From: Desulfurococcales archaeon
Lineage (GTDB): Archaea > Thermoproteota > Thermoprotei_A > Sulfolobales > Desulfurococcaceae
Assembly: GCA_015522345.1 (NCBI GenBank)
Contig: WAML01000170.1
Coordinates: 1-5,693, forward strand
Reading direction: 5' to 3'
DNA: 5,693 nucleotides
Positions 1 through 5,638 of this stretch are shown here, piece by piece; the first letter of the stretch is position 1; each line of letters opens with the position of its first letter. The translations under genes were made by a program, and so were the position numbers. Under the pieces are notes generated by a model. That model did no database searches, was not told where the DNA came from, and saw only the letters and a list, made by a program, of their open reading frames with translations.

Positions 1-4
1 GTAC

Positions 5-10
5 AGGAGG
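5..10 (+). promoter_or_regulatory. Shine-Dalgarno sequence for the nuclease gene
   Basis: AGGAGG lies 8 bases before ATG 19. It is the strongest ribosome binding site in the window and decides the start of a frame that is otherwise open to the window edge. Confidence 0.6.
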
Positions 11-18
11 ATGCGTCT

Positions 19-714
19 ATGACGATATCCGCCAAAAGGCGATGGCGTAGTAGTGAGAGAATCGCTGTAGAACTATTAGAGCAACTAGGGTACAGGGTCA
101 TAGATATACGTAAAAAGATTAAGATAAGTGGGATCGAAGTTGGTGAAGTAGATGCTATTGTAGAAGATGAAAAAGGCGAAAAATACGCTGTAGAAATAAA
201 AGCAGGTAATATAGATGTAACAGGTCTACGACAAGCCTACGTCAATGCCTTAATTCTAGGATTAAAGCCATTGGTAATAGCAAAGGGTTTCGCAGACGAC
301 GCAGCTCAAGCACTTTCGGGGAAACTAGGAATAAAAGTTATCGAACTAAGTAACTACTTTCTTATAGAACCGGAAGAACTAGAAATAATCATTAGGGAAG
401 TATTTAGTGATATACTAGCTGAATCTATAAAAATCTTTACAATACACGAGCCTCTTTCTCCTGAAGAAAAAAGTTTCCTAGAAAATATAGTTAAAAATCC
501 TACATTATATGATGTAGCATCTAGTATGGGTAAAAATATTAATGAATTAGTAAAGAAAATACGTTATCTCCAAAATAAAGGTGTATTACCTAAAAACGTT
601 AAGAACTATAAACTATTAAAATACTATGCATCCATAGCGTTATTGAGTGAAAATCTTCGATACATTATTGAAGCTCTAAAGACTTGTATAAGTAGTTCTA
701 GTAGTAAAGAGTAG
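19..714 (+). CDS. RecB-family (PD-(D/E)XK) predicted endonuclease with C-terminal helical/wHTH-like domain
   Basis: This 231-residue protein is a predicted archaeal nuclease of the RecB/Holliday-junction-resolvase-like superfamily. Residues 1-110 carry the fold's signature in order: E13 in the first helix, D45 in GEVDAI, E59 and K61 in AVEIKAG, then Q72 and Y74 in the following helix (QAY). All catalytic positions are present, so it should be a metal-dependent DNA or RNA nuclease; the substrate is unknown. Residues about 145-195 (SPEEKSFLENI...IRYLQNKGVLP) resemble a winged-helix segment that could bind nucleic acid. The tail ends in five serines. I chose ATG 19 because GGAGG lies at 6-10 with 8-base spacing and the N-terminus matches the usual start of the fold. 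The reading frame stays open to the left edge, so an upstream start cannot be excluded. No methyltransferase or other defence partner is visible in the window, so a repair or housekeeping role is more likely than restriction. The family call is good; the function is inferred. Confidence 0.85.
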   Translation: MTISAKRRWRSSERIAVELLEQLGYRVIDIRKKIKISGIEVGEVDAIVEDEKGEKYAVEIKAGNIDVTGLRQAYVNALILGLKPLVIAKGFADDAAQALSGKLGIKVIELSNYFLIEPEELEIIIREVFSDILAESIKIFTIHEPLSPEEKSFLENIVKNPTLYDVASSMGKNINELVKKIRYLQNKGVLPKNVKNYKLLKYYASIALLSENLRYIIEALKTCISSSSSKE

Positions 715-721
715 ACATCCT

Positions 722-1366
722 TTAATAAACTCTAGCAATACACTCTGGAGGCACATATGGCACCAAATATACTGTTTTACCAGCTTTATACACTGGTATA
801 TTGTTTCTCCTCAAACACTCTACGTTAATTTCTAAAACAACAGGAGTACCATGCCTTCTAGCATTAAGTAGGGCATCCGACTTACTAATAGTTGTATGTA
901 CATATAGTCTATTCATGGGCTTCAATCCTTGTTTTAAAATACTATTTAATTTACTGATTGATGTCCCATGGTATAGTTTGGGAGGATAGTTTATCTCATA
1001 TTCAATACGGACGAGTACACTATGTCCATACCTAGCCCTAATTCTATCTCCAGATACCTCAAATCTTCCTTTGGGATCTAGTTCGGCTAGAGCTATAATG
1101 TGTTCTCGCGTAACCCATTGATATAGATGTTTGTTTTTCCACTTAGTTTTTATGCCATTGACAAGATCGTCTATAGAGATCCAGCCTTCTCTATCTAGGG
1201 AAATACCTATTTCCCAAGGATAGTGTCTCAAGAGACCTGAAACTAGTTTACTTAACATAAGCCTCCGCTTACTATCTAGTAGTAATATAGCTTTTTTACC
1301 ACAATGTACAGGTTCTTCTATATACTTACCGCATATACTGCATTTATAAATGGGTTTCAATAACAT
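722..1366 (-). CDS. kptA: RNA 2'-phosphotransferase, Tpt1/KptA family, with N-terminal zinc ribbon
   Basis: KptA/Tpt1 enzymes remove an internal RNA 2'-phosphate using NAD+, through an ADP-ribosylated intermediate, releasing ADP-ribose 1'',2''-cyclic phosphate and nicotinamide. The 214-residue protein starts with a compact zinc-binding motif (C9, C12, H21, C22), as I recall for archaeal members. The conserved set follows: R47-H48 in GLLRHYP, R110 in RIRARYGHS, H133 in the NAD-binding LYHGTS, H157 in YVHTT and R170/R171 in ARRHGTPVVL. These match the catalytic Arg-His-Arg-Arg set, so the enzyme should be active. Tyr113 sits where bacterial and yeast proteins have Gln (NQGHS); I believe this is common in archaea. 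The ATG is preceded on its strand by AGGTG with a 3-base gap. Its 3' end faces the nuclease gene across 7 bases. Archaeal tRNA splicing uses RtcB and leaves no 2'-phosphate, so the substrate is more likely a 2'-phosphorylated tRNA nucleotide. Confidence 0.95.
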   Translation of the reverse strand: MLLKPIYKCSICGKYIEEPVHCGKKAILLLDSKRRLMLSKLVSGLLRHYPWEIGISLDREGWISIDDLVNGIKTKWKNKHLYQWVTREHIIALAELDPKGRFEVSGDRIRARYGHSVLVRIEYEINYPPKLYHGTSISKLNSILKQGLKPMNRLYVHTTISKSDALLNARRHGTPVVLEINVECLRRNNIPVYKAGKTVYLVPYVPPECIARVY

Positions 1367-1435
1367 CTACACCTGCCATAGTATTTTAGATTTAGTATAC
1401 TTACTAGTTTAGCTCGTATTCTCTTTACATGCTAG

Positions 1436-1443
1436 TATATAAA
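1436..1443. promoter_or_regulatory. Near-symmetric TATA box between kptA and the GTPase gene
   Basis: The element reads TATATAAA on the plus strand and TTTATATA on the minus strand. Placing transcription starts about 25 bases away gives leaders of roughly 30 bases for the GTPase gene and 45-50 bases for kptA. No clear purine-rich BRE is seen on either side, so direction is uncertain. TTTATATA is closer to the usual archaeal box A, which slightly favours kptA. Confidence 0.4.
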
Positions 1444-1496
1444 CCAGCTTAATAACTATACTTAGTAGACTCAATGTAGTAGAAGGATGGATAATA

Positions 1497-2309
1497 ATGG
1501 TAACTAGAAGGAGCTTTATATTAGCCAATTGGAGAGACCTTAAGCTTGTTGTATCGAGAGCTGATATAGTACTTGAAGTACTTGATGCTAGAACTCCTCT
1601 TACAACTAGGAGTACGAGATTGGAGAGAATAGTTGAGAATATGGGTCGTGAACTAATACTTGTACTGAATAAAAGTGATCTTGTTCCTCGCAGTATTGTA
1701 GAAGAATGGACAAGAATCTTTAGAGGACAGGGATACAATGCCGTATATATAGCTGCTAGAGACCATAAGGGTACTAGGATCTTGCGTAAGAAAATAAAGG
1801 AAGTTGCGCCTGCTTTTCCCGTTGTAGTAGCTGTTGTTGGCTACCCTAAAACAGGTAAGTCAACTATAATTAATGCATTAAAAGGAAAACACTCTGCATC
1901 CACAAGCCCTATACCTGGGAGTCCAGGCTATACACACCATATACAATTATATAGAATCGACACTAAAATACTAATGATCGATACGCCAGGCGTTATACCT
2001 GTTGAAGGAGGTCCTTTAGAAAGAATAATAAGAGGCACATCACCAGAGCAATTGGATGACCCTGTAAAACCCGCTATCATGTTAATTAATGAAATACTTA
2101 AACATAATCCATACGCTATTAAATCGGCATATGGAATAACTGAAAAAGATCCATTAAAAATACTTGAGCAAATAGCTATAAAACGTGGCTGGTTTTACAA
2201 AAAGACTAAGGAGCCATTAATAGAAGAAGCGGCTAGGACCATCATAAGAGATTATCATAAAGGAAAAATACCATTTTATGTAAAACCTAGTAGCATTAAC
2301 ATGTACTAG
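1497..2309 (+). CDS. Circularly permuted GTPase, YlqF/RbgA-NOG2-Lsg1 family, probable large-subunit assembly factor
   Basis: The 270-residue protein has the permuted motif order G4-G5-G1-G2-G3 that defines this family. The family DARxP signature is at residues 30-34 (DARTP). G4 is NKSD at 58-61, a G5-like AA is at 86-87, the G1 P-loop is GYPKTGKS at 115-122, a G2 candidate is Thr146 in GSPGYT, and G3 is DTPG at 162-165. Bacterial RbgA and eukaryotic Nog2 and Lsg1 act in maturation or export of the large ribosomal subunit, so an archaeal 50S assembly role is inferred. Residues about 190-260 form the charged helical C-terminal domain expected to contact rRNA. Length is close to bacterial RbgA (about 280 residues). 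Bacterial members have PGTT at the G2 position, while this one has PGYT but keeps the threonine. ATG 1497 follows AAGGATGG at 1483-1490. The earlier ATGs at 1474 and 1487 are out of frame. The stop directly abuts the stop of cutA on the other strand. Confidence 0.93.
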   Translation: MVTRRSFILANWRDLKLVVSRADIVLEVLDARTPLTTRSTRLERIVENMGRELILVLNKSDLVPRSIVEEWTRIFRGQGYNAVYIAARDHKGTRILRKKIKEVAPAFPVVVAVVGYPKTGKSTIINALKGKHSASTSPIPGSPGYTHHIQLYRIDTKILMIDTPGVIPVEGGPLERIIRGTSPEQLDDPVKPAIMLINEILKHNPYAIKSAYGITEKDPLKILEQIAIKRGWFYKKTKEPLIEEAARTIIRDYHKGKIPFYVKPSSINMY

Positions 2310-2651
2310 CTACCGGCCTTGCGTCGAAGAAACAGATTCATTTATCCATTCTAGATATTGTTTTAGACCAGCTATTATTGGAATAGCGATTATCTCTGGA
2401 ACTTCATAACTATGTATTTTCTTAATCTCTTCTATAAGTTTATCAAGTAGGTTAATCTTAGTTTTTATAATTAATAAAGCTTCTTTAGATTCTTCAATAG
2501 ATCCCTTCCACCAATATATGCTATCTATATTATCCACTATGTTTACACATGCAGCTATTTTTTTCTCTACAATACTTTTTGCAATACGTTTAGCTTCTTC
2601 TTTTGAAGATGTTGTAGTAAATACAATTATCCAAGTTCCTTCAACAGACAT
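2310..2651 (-). CDS. cutA: CutA1 family divalent-ion tolerance protein
   Basis: CutA1 proteins are small, very stable cytosolic trimers with a ferredoxin-like fold. They bind divalent metals such as copper, but their physiological role is still unclear. From the start chosen here the protein has 113 residues, with the hallmarks in order: IIVFTT at 8-13, KIAACVNI at 31-38 with the conserved Cys35, SIYWWKG at 44-50, LLIIKT at 59-64, and HSYEVPEII at 80-88. The end (YLEWI) also fits the family. A longer frame starts at 2675 and adds eight residues (MKINWCRD). I prefer the ATG at 2649-2651 because family members begin a few residues before the first beta strand and because GGTG lies 7 bases upstream of it. 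The 2675 ATG has GAGGT only 2 bases away. The gene is divergent from DUF432 and tail-to-tail with the GTPase gene, so it is probably its own transcription unit. Confidence 0.93.
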   Translation of the reverse strand: MSVEGTWIIVFTTTSSKEEAKRIAKSIVEKKIAACVNIVDNIDSIYWWKGSIEESKEALLIIKTKINLLDKLIEEIKKIHSYEVPEIIAIPIIAGLKQYLEWINESVSSTQGR

Positions 2652-2740
2652 ATCTCTACACCAGTTTATCTTCATATACCTCTCTATTTAAGAGTGGTTC
2701 TATATTCTAATAGATTTTTAGACTAGAACACCATAGTCTA

Positions 2741-2753
2741 CGAACTTTATATA
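2741..2753 (+). promoter_or_regulatory. BRE/TATA promoter of the DUF432-mscS operon
   Basis: TTTATATA at 2746-2753 is preceded by CGAAC at 2741-2745, which resembles the purine-rich TFB recognition element and orients the promoter rightwards. A start about 25 bases downstream falls near 2776. This lies just before ATG 2780 and after ATG 2753, whose A is the last base of the TATA box. On the minus strand the same bases read TATATAAA and could also serve cutA. Confidence 0.55.
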
Positions 2754-2779
2754 TGGTATTGAACAGGGGTTTTAGTTGC

Positions 2780-3502
2780 ATGAATAAAGGATATGGTATG
2801 TTAGCTGAAGGTGAATATGTTATAGGAGAGTATAAGATAGCTATTACTTCTCGAGACAGTAATGTATTTATTTATACAAGGACGGCCAAGAGCAAAATGG
2901 AGATTATACTTAGTAAAGTAGTTGTTGGACTAGAGAAAATGCTTGTTATTCCTATGTATCCTGTTCTTGTCCCTAAAAAGATCACTAATTATGTATTAAT
3001 AGATTTTGAAAAACCTGTACAATTGGCTCCTTTTTCACAAACTCATATAATTATACAAGTTCCAGTAGACATAGCTGTTTACGTGTATAAAAAGAATGAA
3101 TTCTCCATACTAGATGTATTCCCTATTACTAGGACTAAGTATACATTATACGGTCATCCAAACGAGGGAGTTATAGCAAGGTATTCTATAAGTAAAGTAT
3201 ACTTTGAAGAGCCAGAGCCGCAAATAGGTTATTCTATAGCCCACTTGATTATTAGGAATAAGACAAAGGAATGGGTAGAAGTAAGTAAGGTTCTACTTGA
3301 TTCACACATACTTAGGCTTTACTATATTGCTGGTACTTGGAGTTCTTATGTTCAAGACATAATCATGACTATAACATCTCGTTCAACGGCTATAATTACG
3401 TATGGGGATATACGTGTAAGAAATGTTGTAGCTATAGATGATCCACCCGATCTAAAGCCTCCACGTATACTCCCCAAAACCGAGATGTTATGGGGGATAT
3501 AG
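2780..3502 (+). CDS. DUF432 family protein of unknown function, first gene of an operon with mscS
   Basis: I recognise this as the archaeal DUF432 family; no function is established. From ATG 2780 the protein has 240 residues with no signal peptide or membrane segment, so it should be cytosolic, and it looks rich in beta strands. Conserved-looking parts are a GEYVIGEY start, a proline-rich stretch PMYPVLVP at about 58-65, PVDIAVYVY at about 95-103, and KYTLYGHPNEGVIARY at 120-135. The frame opens at ATG 2753, but that codon overlaps the TATA box and cannot lie on a transcript from that promoter. ATG 2780 would be nearly leaderless. ATG 2798 is also plausible, with AAGGAT 5 bases before it. 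The last 13 bases overlap the mscS gene, so the two are co-transcribed and probably translationally coupled. A role in sensing, assembly or gating of that channel is inference from this linkage only. Confidence 0.8.
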   Translation: MNKGYGMLAEGEYVIGEYKIAITSRDSNVFIYTRTAKSKMEIILSKVVVGLEKMLVIPMYPVLVPKKITNYVLIDFEKPVQLAPFSQTHIIIQVPVDIAVYVYKKNEFSILDVFPITRTKYTLYGHPNEGVIARYSISKVYFEEPEPQIGYSIAHLIIRNKTKEWVEVSKVLLDSHILRLYYIAGTWSSYVQDIIMTITSRSTAIITYGDIRVRNVVAIDDPPDLKPPRILPKTEMLWGI

Positions 3503-4332
3503 TCTTGGATAATACAACAATATCTATACTCACTATCTTAAGTAGTATTAACTGGCTACATCTACTGCTAGCGATAACGCTTGTTGCTGTAGGACTAGCT
3601 ATAGCTTATGTTGTTCGTAGAATTCTGTATAAATTGCTTATAAGATTTCTTCCTCAGCAAATAAGTTTATTGACTGCTAGAATAGTCTACTATATACTTG
3701 TTATTTTATTCATTATATCAGCTCTTGGAACCTTAGGAATAGACCTTACAGGACTAGTTATTGCAGGCGGTATACTAGGTATTATACTGGGTTTTGCCTT
3801 ACAGAGTGTTACAGCAAATCTAGTATCGGGGTTGTTCCTATACTGGGAAAGACCATTAAAACCTGGGGATCTTGTCGAAATTGATGGGAGTCTTGGAGTA
3901 GTTGCCGATATCTCTGCTATGTCTACTAAAATACTCGGCTTAGATGGAATACTAATACGTATTCCTAATGAGAAAGTATTTAATTCTATAATAAAGAATA
4001 TAGGAAGTAATATTGCTCGGAGAATAGATTTTGTGATAGGTATTGCATATAAAGAAGATGCTGAAAAAGCTATTAAAGTACTCTATAAGGTAGTTAACGA
4101 ACATCCACTGGTATTGGTTAATCCTGAGCCAGATATTTTTGTAGAAAACCTGGGAAGCAGTAGTGTTGATATTAAAGTAAGAGTCTGGGTTCCGTCGAAA
4201 GAATGGATTAGTGTAAAGAAAGAACTTCTATGGAAAATGAAGAAAGCCTTGTCTGAAGCAGGAATAGAAATACCCTTCCCACAACACGATCTATGGTTTA
4301 GGAATGACTTAGTTGTAAAAGTTGTTAAATAA
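3490..4332 (+). CDS. mscS: MscS-type small-conductance mechanosensitive ion channel
   Basis: MscS channels open under membrane tension and release solutes during hypo-osmotic shock. The 280 residues, close to E. coli MscS (286), fit the standard layout. TM1 is about 22-46 and TM2 about 62-84. The glycine/alanine-rich pore helix TM3 is about 86-118 (IAGGILGIILGFALQ, then SGLFLYWERP). The cytoplasmic beta domain is about 122-170 (PLKPGDLVEIDG, GILIRIPN). A C-terminal alpha/beta domain ends in the family's IPFPQHDL at 261-268. The start overlaps the DUF432 stop by 13 bases, in another frame, pointing to coupled translation. ATG 3490 has no good ribosome binding site of its own. GGGGG at 3492-3496 lies 8 bases before an in-frame TTG at 3505, so a five-residue-shorter protein is possible. 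The gene faces the phosphatase gene across 20 bases with no clear terminator between them. The family call is firm; ion selectivity and tension threshold cannot be read from the sequence. Confidence 0.95.
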   Translation: MGDIVLDNTTISILTILSSINWLHLLLAITLVAVGLAIAYVVRRILYKLLIRFLPQQISLLTARIVYYILVILFIISALGTLGIDLTGLVIAGGILGIILGFALQSVTANLVSGLFLYWERPLKPGDLVEIDGSLGVVADISAMSTKILGLDGILIRIPNEKVFNSIIKNIGSNIARRIDFVIGIAYKEDAEKAIKVLYKVVNEHPLVLVNPEPDIFVENLGSSSVDIKVRVWVPSKEWISVKKELLWKMKKALSEAGIEIPFPQHDLWFRNDLVVKVVK

Positions 4333-4352
4333 CTGATTCACTCCATTAATAA

Positions 4353-5078
4353 CTATATCTTGTTTTCTATAAGCATTTTAGCTAACTCTAGGAATCCATA
4401 GCCACTGGGTTTTTTGAGTACTATGTCGGCTTGTTTCTTTAATTCCTTATCAGCATTGGCTACAGCAATTTTTAGTCCCGCTACCCTAAATAACTCTGTA
4501 TCCATGACGCTATCTCCTATAGCTATTACATTTTCTCTACTAAATCCATATTCTCTCATTATATGTTCTATAGCTCTTCCTTTATCGACGTCTACGGGTT
4601 TTATATGTATAGCATAGCCGCTATAGCCTACTTTAGCATAGGTGTATTTGTTTTCTACATAATTCTTTATATCCTCGTAAATACTCCATGCGTTCTCTCT
4701 ATACTCTCTCTTAATTTTTAAGGCAAAGTCATAGTATCTAAAGAGGTTTTGCCAAGAAGGAACTACATATTCTCTGAAACGTGCTACAACATCTTCGTAT
4801 ACTTTTCTAACATTCTTGTTGGTTAGAGTGACTATTTTATCTGGAGTATAGTATATGTATGCTCCAGATTCTCCTACAGCTGGCCCTTTTAGTCCTATGT
4901 ACTTCTTCAAGCCTACTACTATAGGTAGTGCATTTGACGAAACGAGTGCTATGATAATTCCTTTTTCTTCTACTTTCCTCATCCAATAGAATACTTGAGG
5001 ATCTATTGTTGTAGTACTCCTATTTATTGTTAGAGTACCGTCTATATCTGTGGCTAATAGTTTGTAAGAGGAACTCAT
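4353..5078 (-). CDS. Archaeal phosphoglycolate phosphatase, HAD superfamily (type IIB cap)
   Basis: The 241-residue protein is a cytosolic Mg2+-dependent HAD phosphatase of the archaeal phosphoglycolate phosphatase / sucrose-phosphatase-like group, whose structural model is Thermoplasma TA0175. The likely reaction is 2-phosphoglycolate to glycolate plus phosphate. All four HAD motifs are present: DIDGT at 11-15 with nucleophile D11 and acid/base D13, SSN at 47-49, K166 in DKG, and GDSVMD at 188-193. The C2-type cap lies between motifs II and III, about 80-160, and ESGAY at 70-74 is also typical of the group. ATG 5078 is the only usable start: an in-frame stop lies two codons upstream and motif I follows within ten residues. 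GAGGT touches the ATG with no spacer, so translation may be leaderless. A weak TTATAG-like promoter lies near 5113-5118. Substrate is assigned by family; a related sugar-phosphate or phosphoserine-like substrate is possible. Confidence 0.88.
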   Translation of the reverse strand: MSSSYKLLATDIDGTLTINRSTTTIDPQVFYWMRKVEEKGIIIALVSSNALPIVVGLKKYIGLKGPAVGESGAYIYYTPDKIVTLTNKNVRKVYEDVVARFREYVVPSWQNLFRYYDFALKIKREYRENAWSIYEDIKNYVENKYTYAKVGYSGYAIHIKPVDVDKGRAIEHIMREYGFSRENVIAIGDSVMDTELFRVAGLKIAVANADKELKKQADIVLKKPSGYGFLELAKMLIENKI

Positions 5079-5312
5079 ACCTCAACATCTCTTTATCGCA
5101 TACTATTGTTCTCTATAATCTAAATCTAGTGGCAATAATATAGTTATCTAGGAAAGATTTCTAAAGACAAGTATTTTTACCTCTATTCTAGAGTAGTCTG
5201 TACTTAGAGTCAATACAATGTATTCTATCCTACATATAGTGTTAGGTGAACTAATGGGGTGGGTTTGTATCTTCATTTATGTGTTTGCTTTGAGCCGTAA
5301 TATATGATATTC

Positions 5313-5323
5313 TGTATTATACA
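5313..5323. repeat. 11-bp palindrome
   Basis: TGTAT-T-ATACA is a perfect odd palindrome. It could be a dimeric regulator site, but no adjacent gene start makes this testable from the window, and such AT-rich palindromes arise easily by chance. Confidence 0.3.
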
Positions 5324-5329
5324 TTTGTA

Positions 5330-5357
5330 CATAGTGCAAAATAAGTCGATCACTATG
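5330..5357. repeat. Inverted repeat, 7-bp stem
   Basis: CATAGTG at 5330-5336 is perfectly complementary to CACTATG at 5351-5357, with 14 bases between. It is the first of four inverted repeats packed into about 130 bases. Confidence 0.5.
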
Positions 5358-5364
5358 GTAATAC

Positions 5365-5377
5365 CGTGGTTTCCACG
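5365..5377. repeat. Short tight hairpin with GTGGAAAC core
   Basis: CGTGG and CCACG form a perfect 5-bp stem around TTT. The minus strand reads CGTGGAAACCACG, which contains GTGGAAAC, the core of archaeal origin recognition boxes. Confidence 0.5.
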
Positions 5378-5381
5378 AAAT

Positions 5382-5462
5382 TTATGGTAGGCTATGTATT
5401 TTGTTGGTGTAGTTAATCCCTACTTAACTACCCTATAGTATATTTAACCTACTCTACCATAA
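5382..5462. repeat. Long-range 9-bp inverted repeat enclosing an inner hairpin
   Basis: TTATGGTAG at 5382-5390 is the exact reverse complement of CTACCATAA at 5454-5462. A second perfect hairpin (5409-5431) lies inside, so the pair could form a nested stem-loop in RNA or a cruciform in DNA. A further copy of TATGGTA is at 5354-5360, inside the first hairpin, and could compete for the same right arm. Confidence 0.5.
5409..5431. repeat. Hairpin, perfect 8-bp stem with 7-base loop
   Basis: GTAGTTAA at 5409-5416 pairs perfectly with TTAACTAC at 5424-5431. The arms are AT-rich, so this would be a weak RNA stem at high temperature. It lies inside the wider 5382-5462 repeat. Confidence 0.55.
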
Positions 5463-5603
5463 TCGTTAATGCCGCCAATTACTTCTTATTACAGTGTACA
5501 TTTTTGGATTATTTATTTCAATACTTAAGACTAGTATTATATTTCTTGAAACAACATATCTAGAGTTCAGACATCATACAGGCGTTCTATATTTGAGTAA
5601 ACA

Positions 5604-5638
5604 CTCTCAAAATAGACTATTATTTGTTGTATTGAGAG
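5604..5638. repeat. Spaced inverted repeat, 7-bp arms
   Basis: CTCTCAA at 5604-5610 is the reverse complement of TTGAGAG at 5632-5638, with 21 bases between. TTGAG also occurs just upstream at 5594-5598, so the left arm has an alternative partner. The 28-base centre-to-centre distance is compatible with an operator but nothing else supports that. Confidence 0.35.

Noticed and set aside
19..714. Restriction or defence system reading of the nuclease gene
   Set aside because: No methyltransferase, toxin-antitoxin, CRISPR or mobile-element context; all neighbours are housekeeping families.
801..989. 62-codon plus-strand ORF
   Set aside because: It lies entirely opposite kptA, which has clear family motifs; the peptide shows no recognisable features.
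1409..1738. 109-codon minus-strand ORF
   Set aside because: It is antisense to the start of the GTPase gene and to the promoter region; the low-complexity Ser/Leu/Thr composition is typical of a shadow frame.
4414..4617. 67-codon plus-strand ORF
   Set aside because: It is antisense to the C-terminal part of the phosphatase gene, covering conserved motifs III and IV.
5469..5528. 19-codon plus-strand ORF starting at ATG 5469
   Set aside because: Very short, no ribosome binding site, AT-rich composition; chance is the simplest explanation.
5566..5580. Possible C/D-box RNA on the minus strand (ATGATGT next to CTGA)
   Set aside because: The C-like and D-like boxes are adjacent with no room for a guide, and no second box pair is present.
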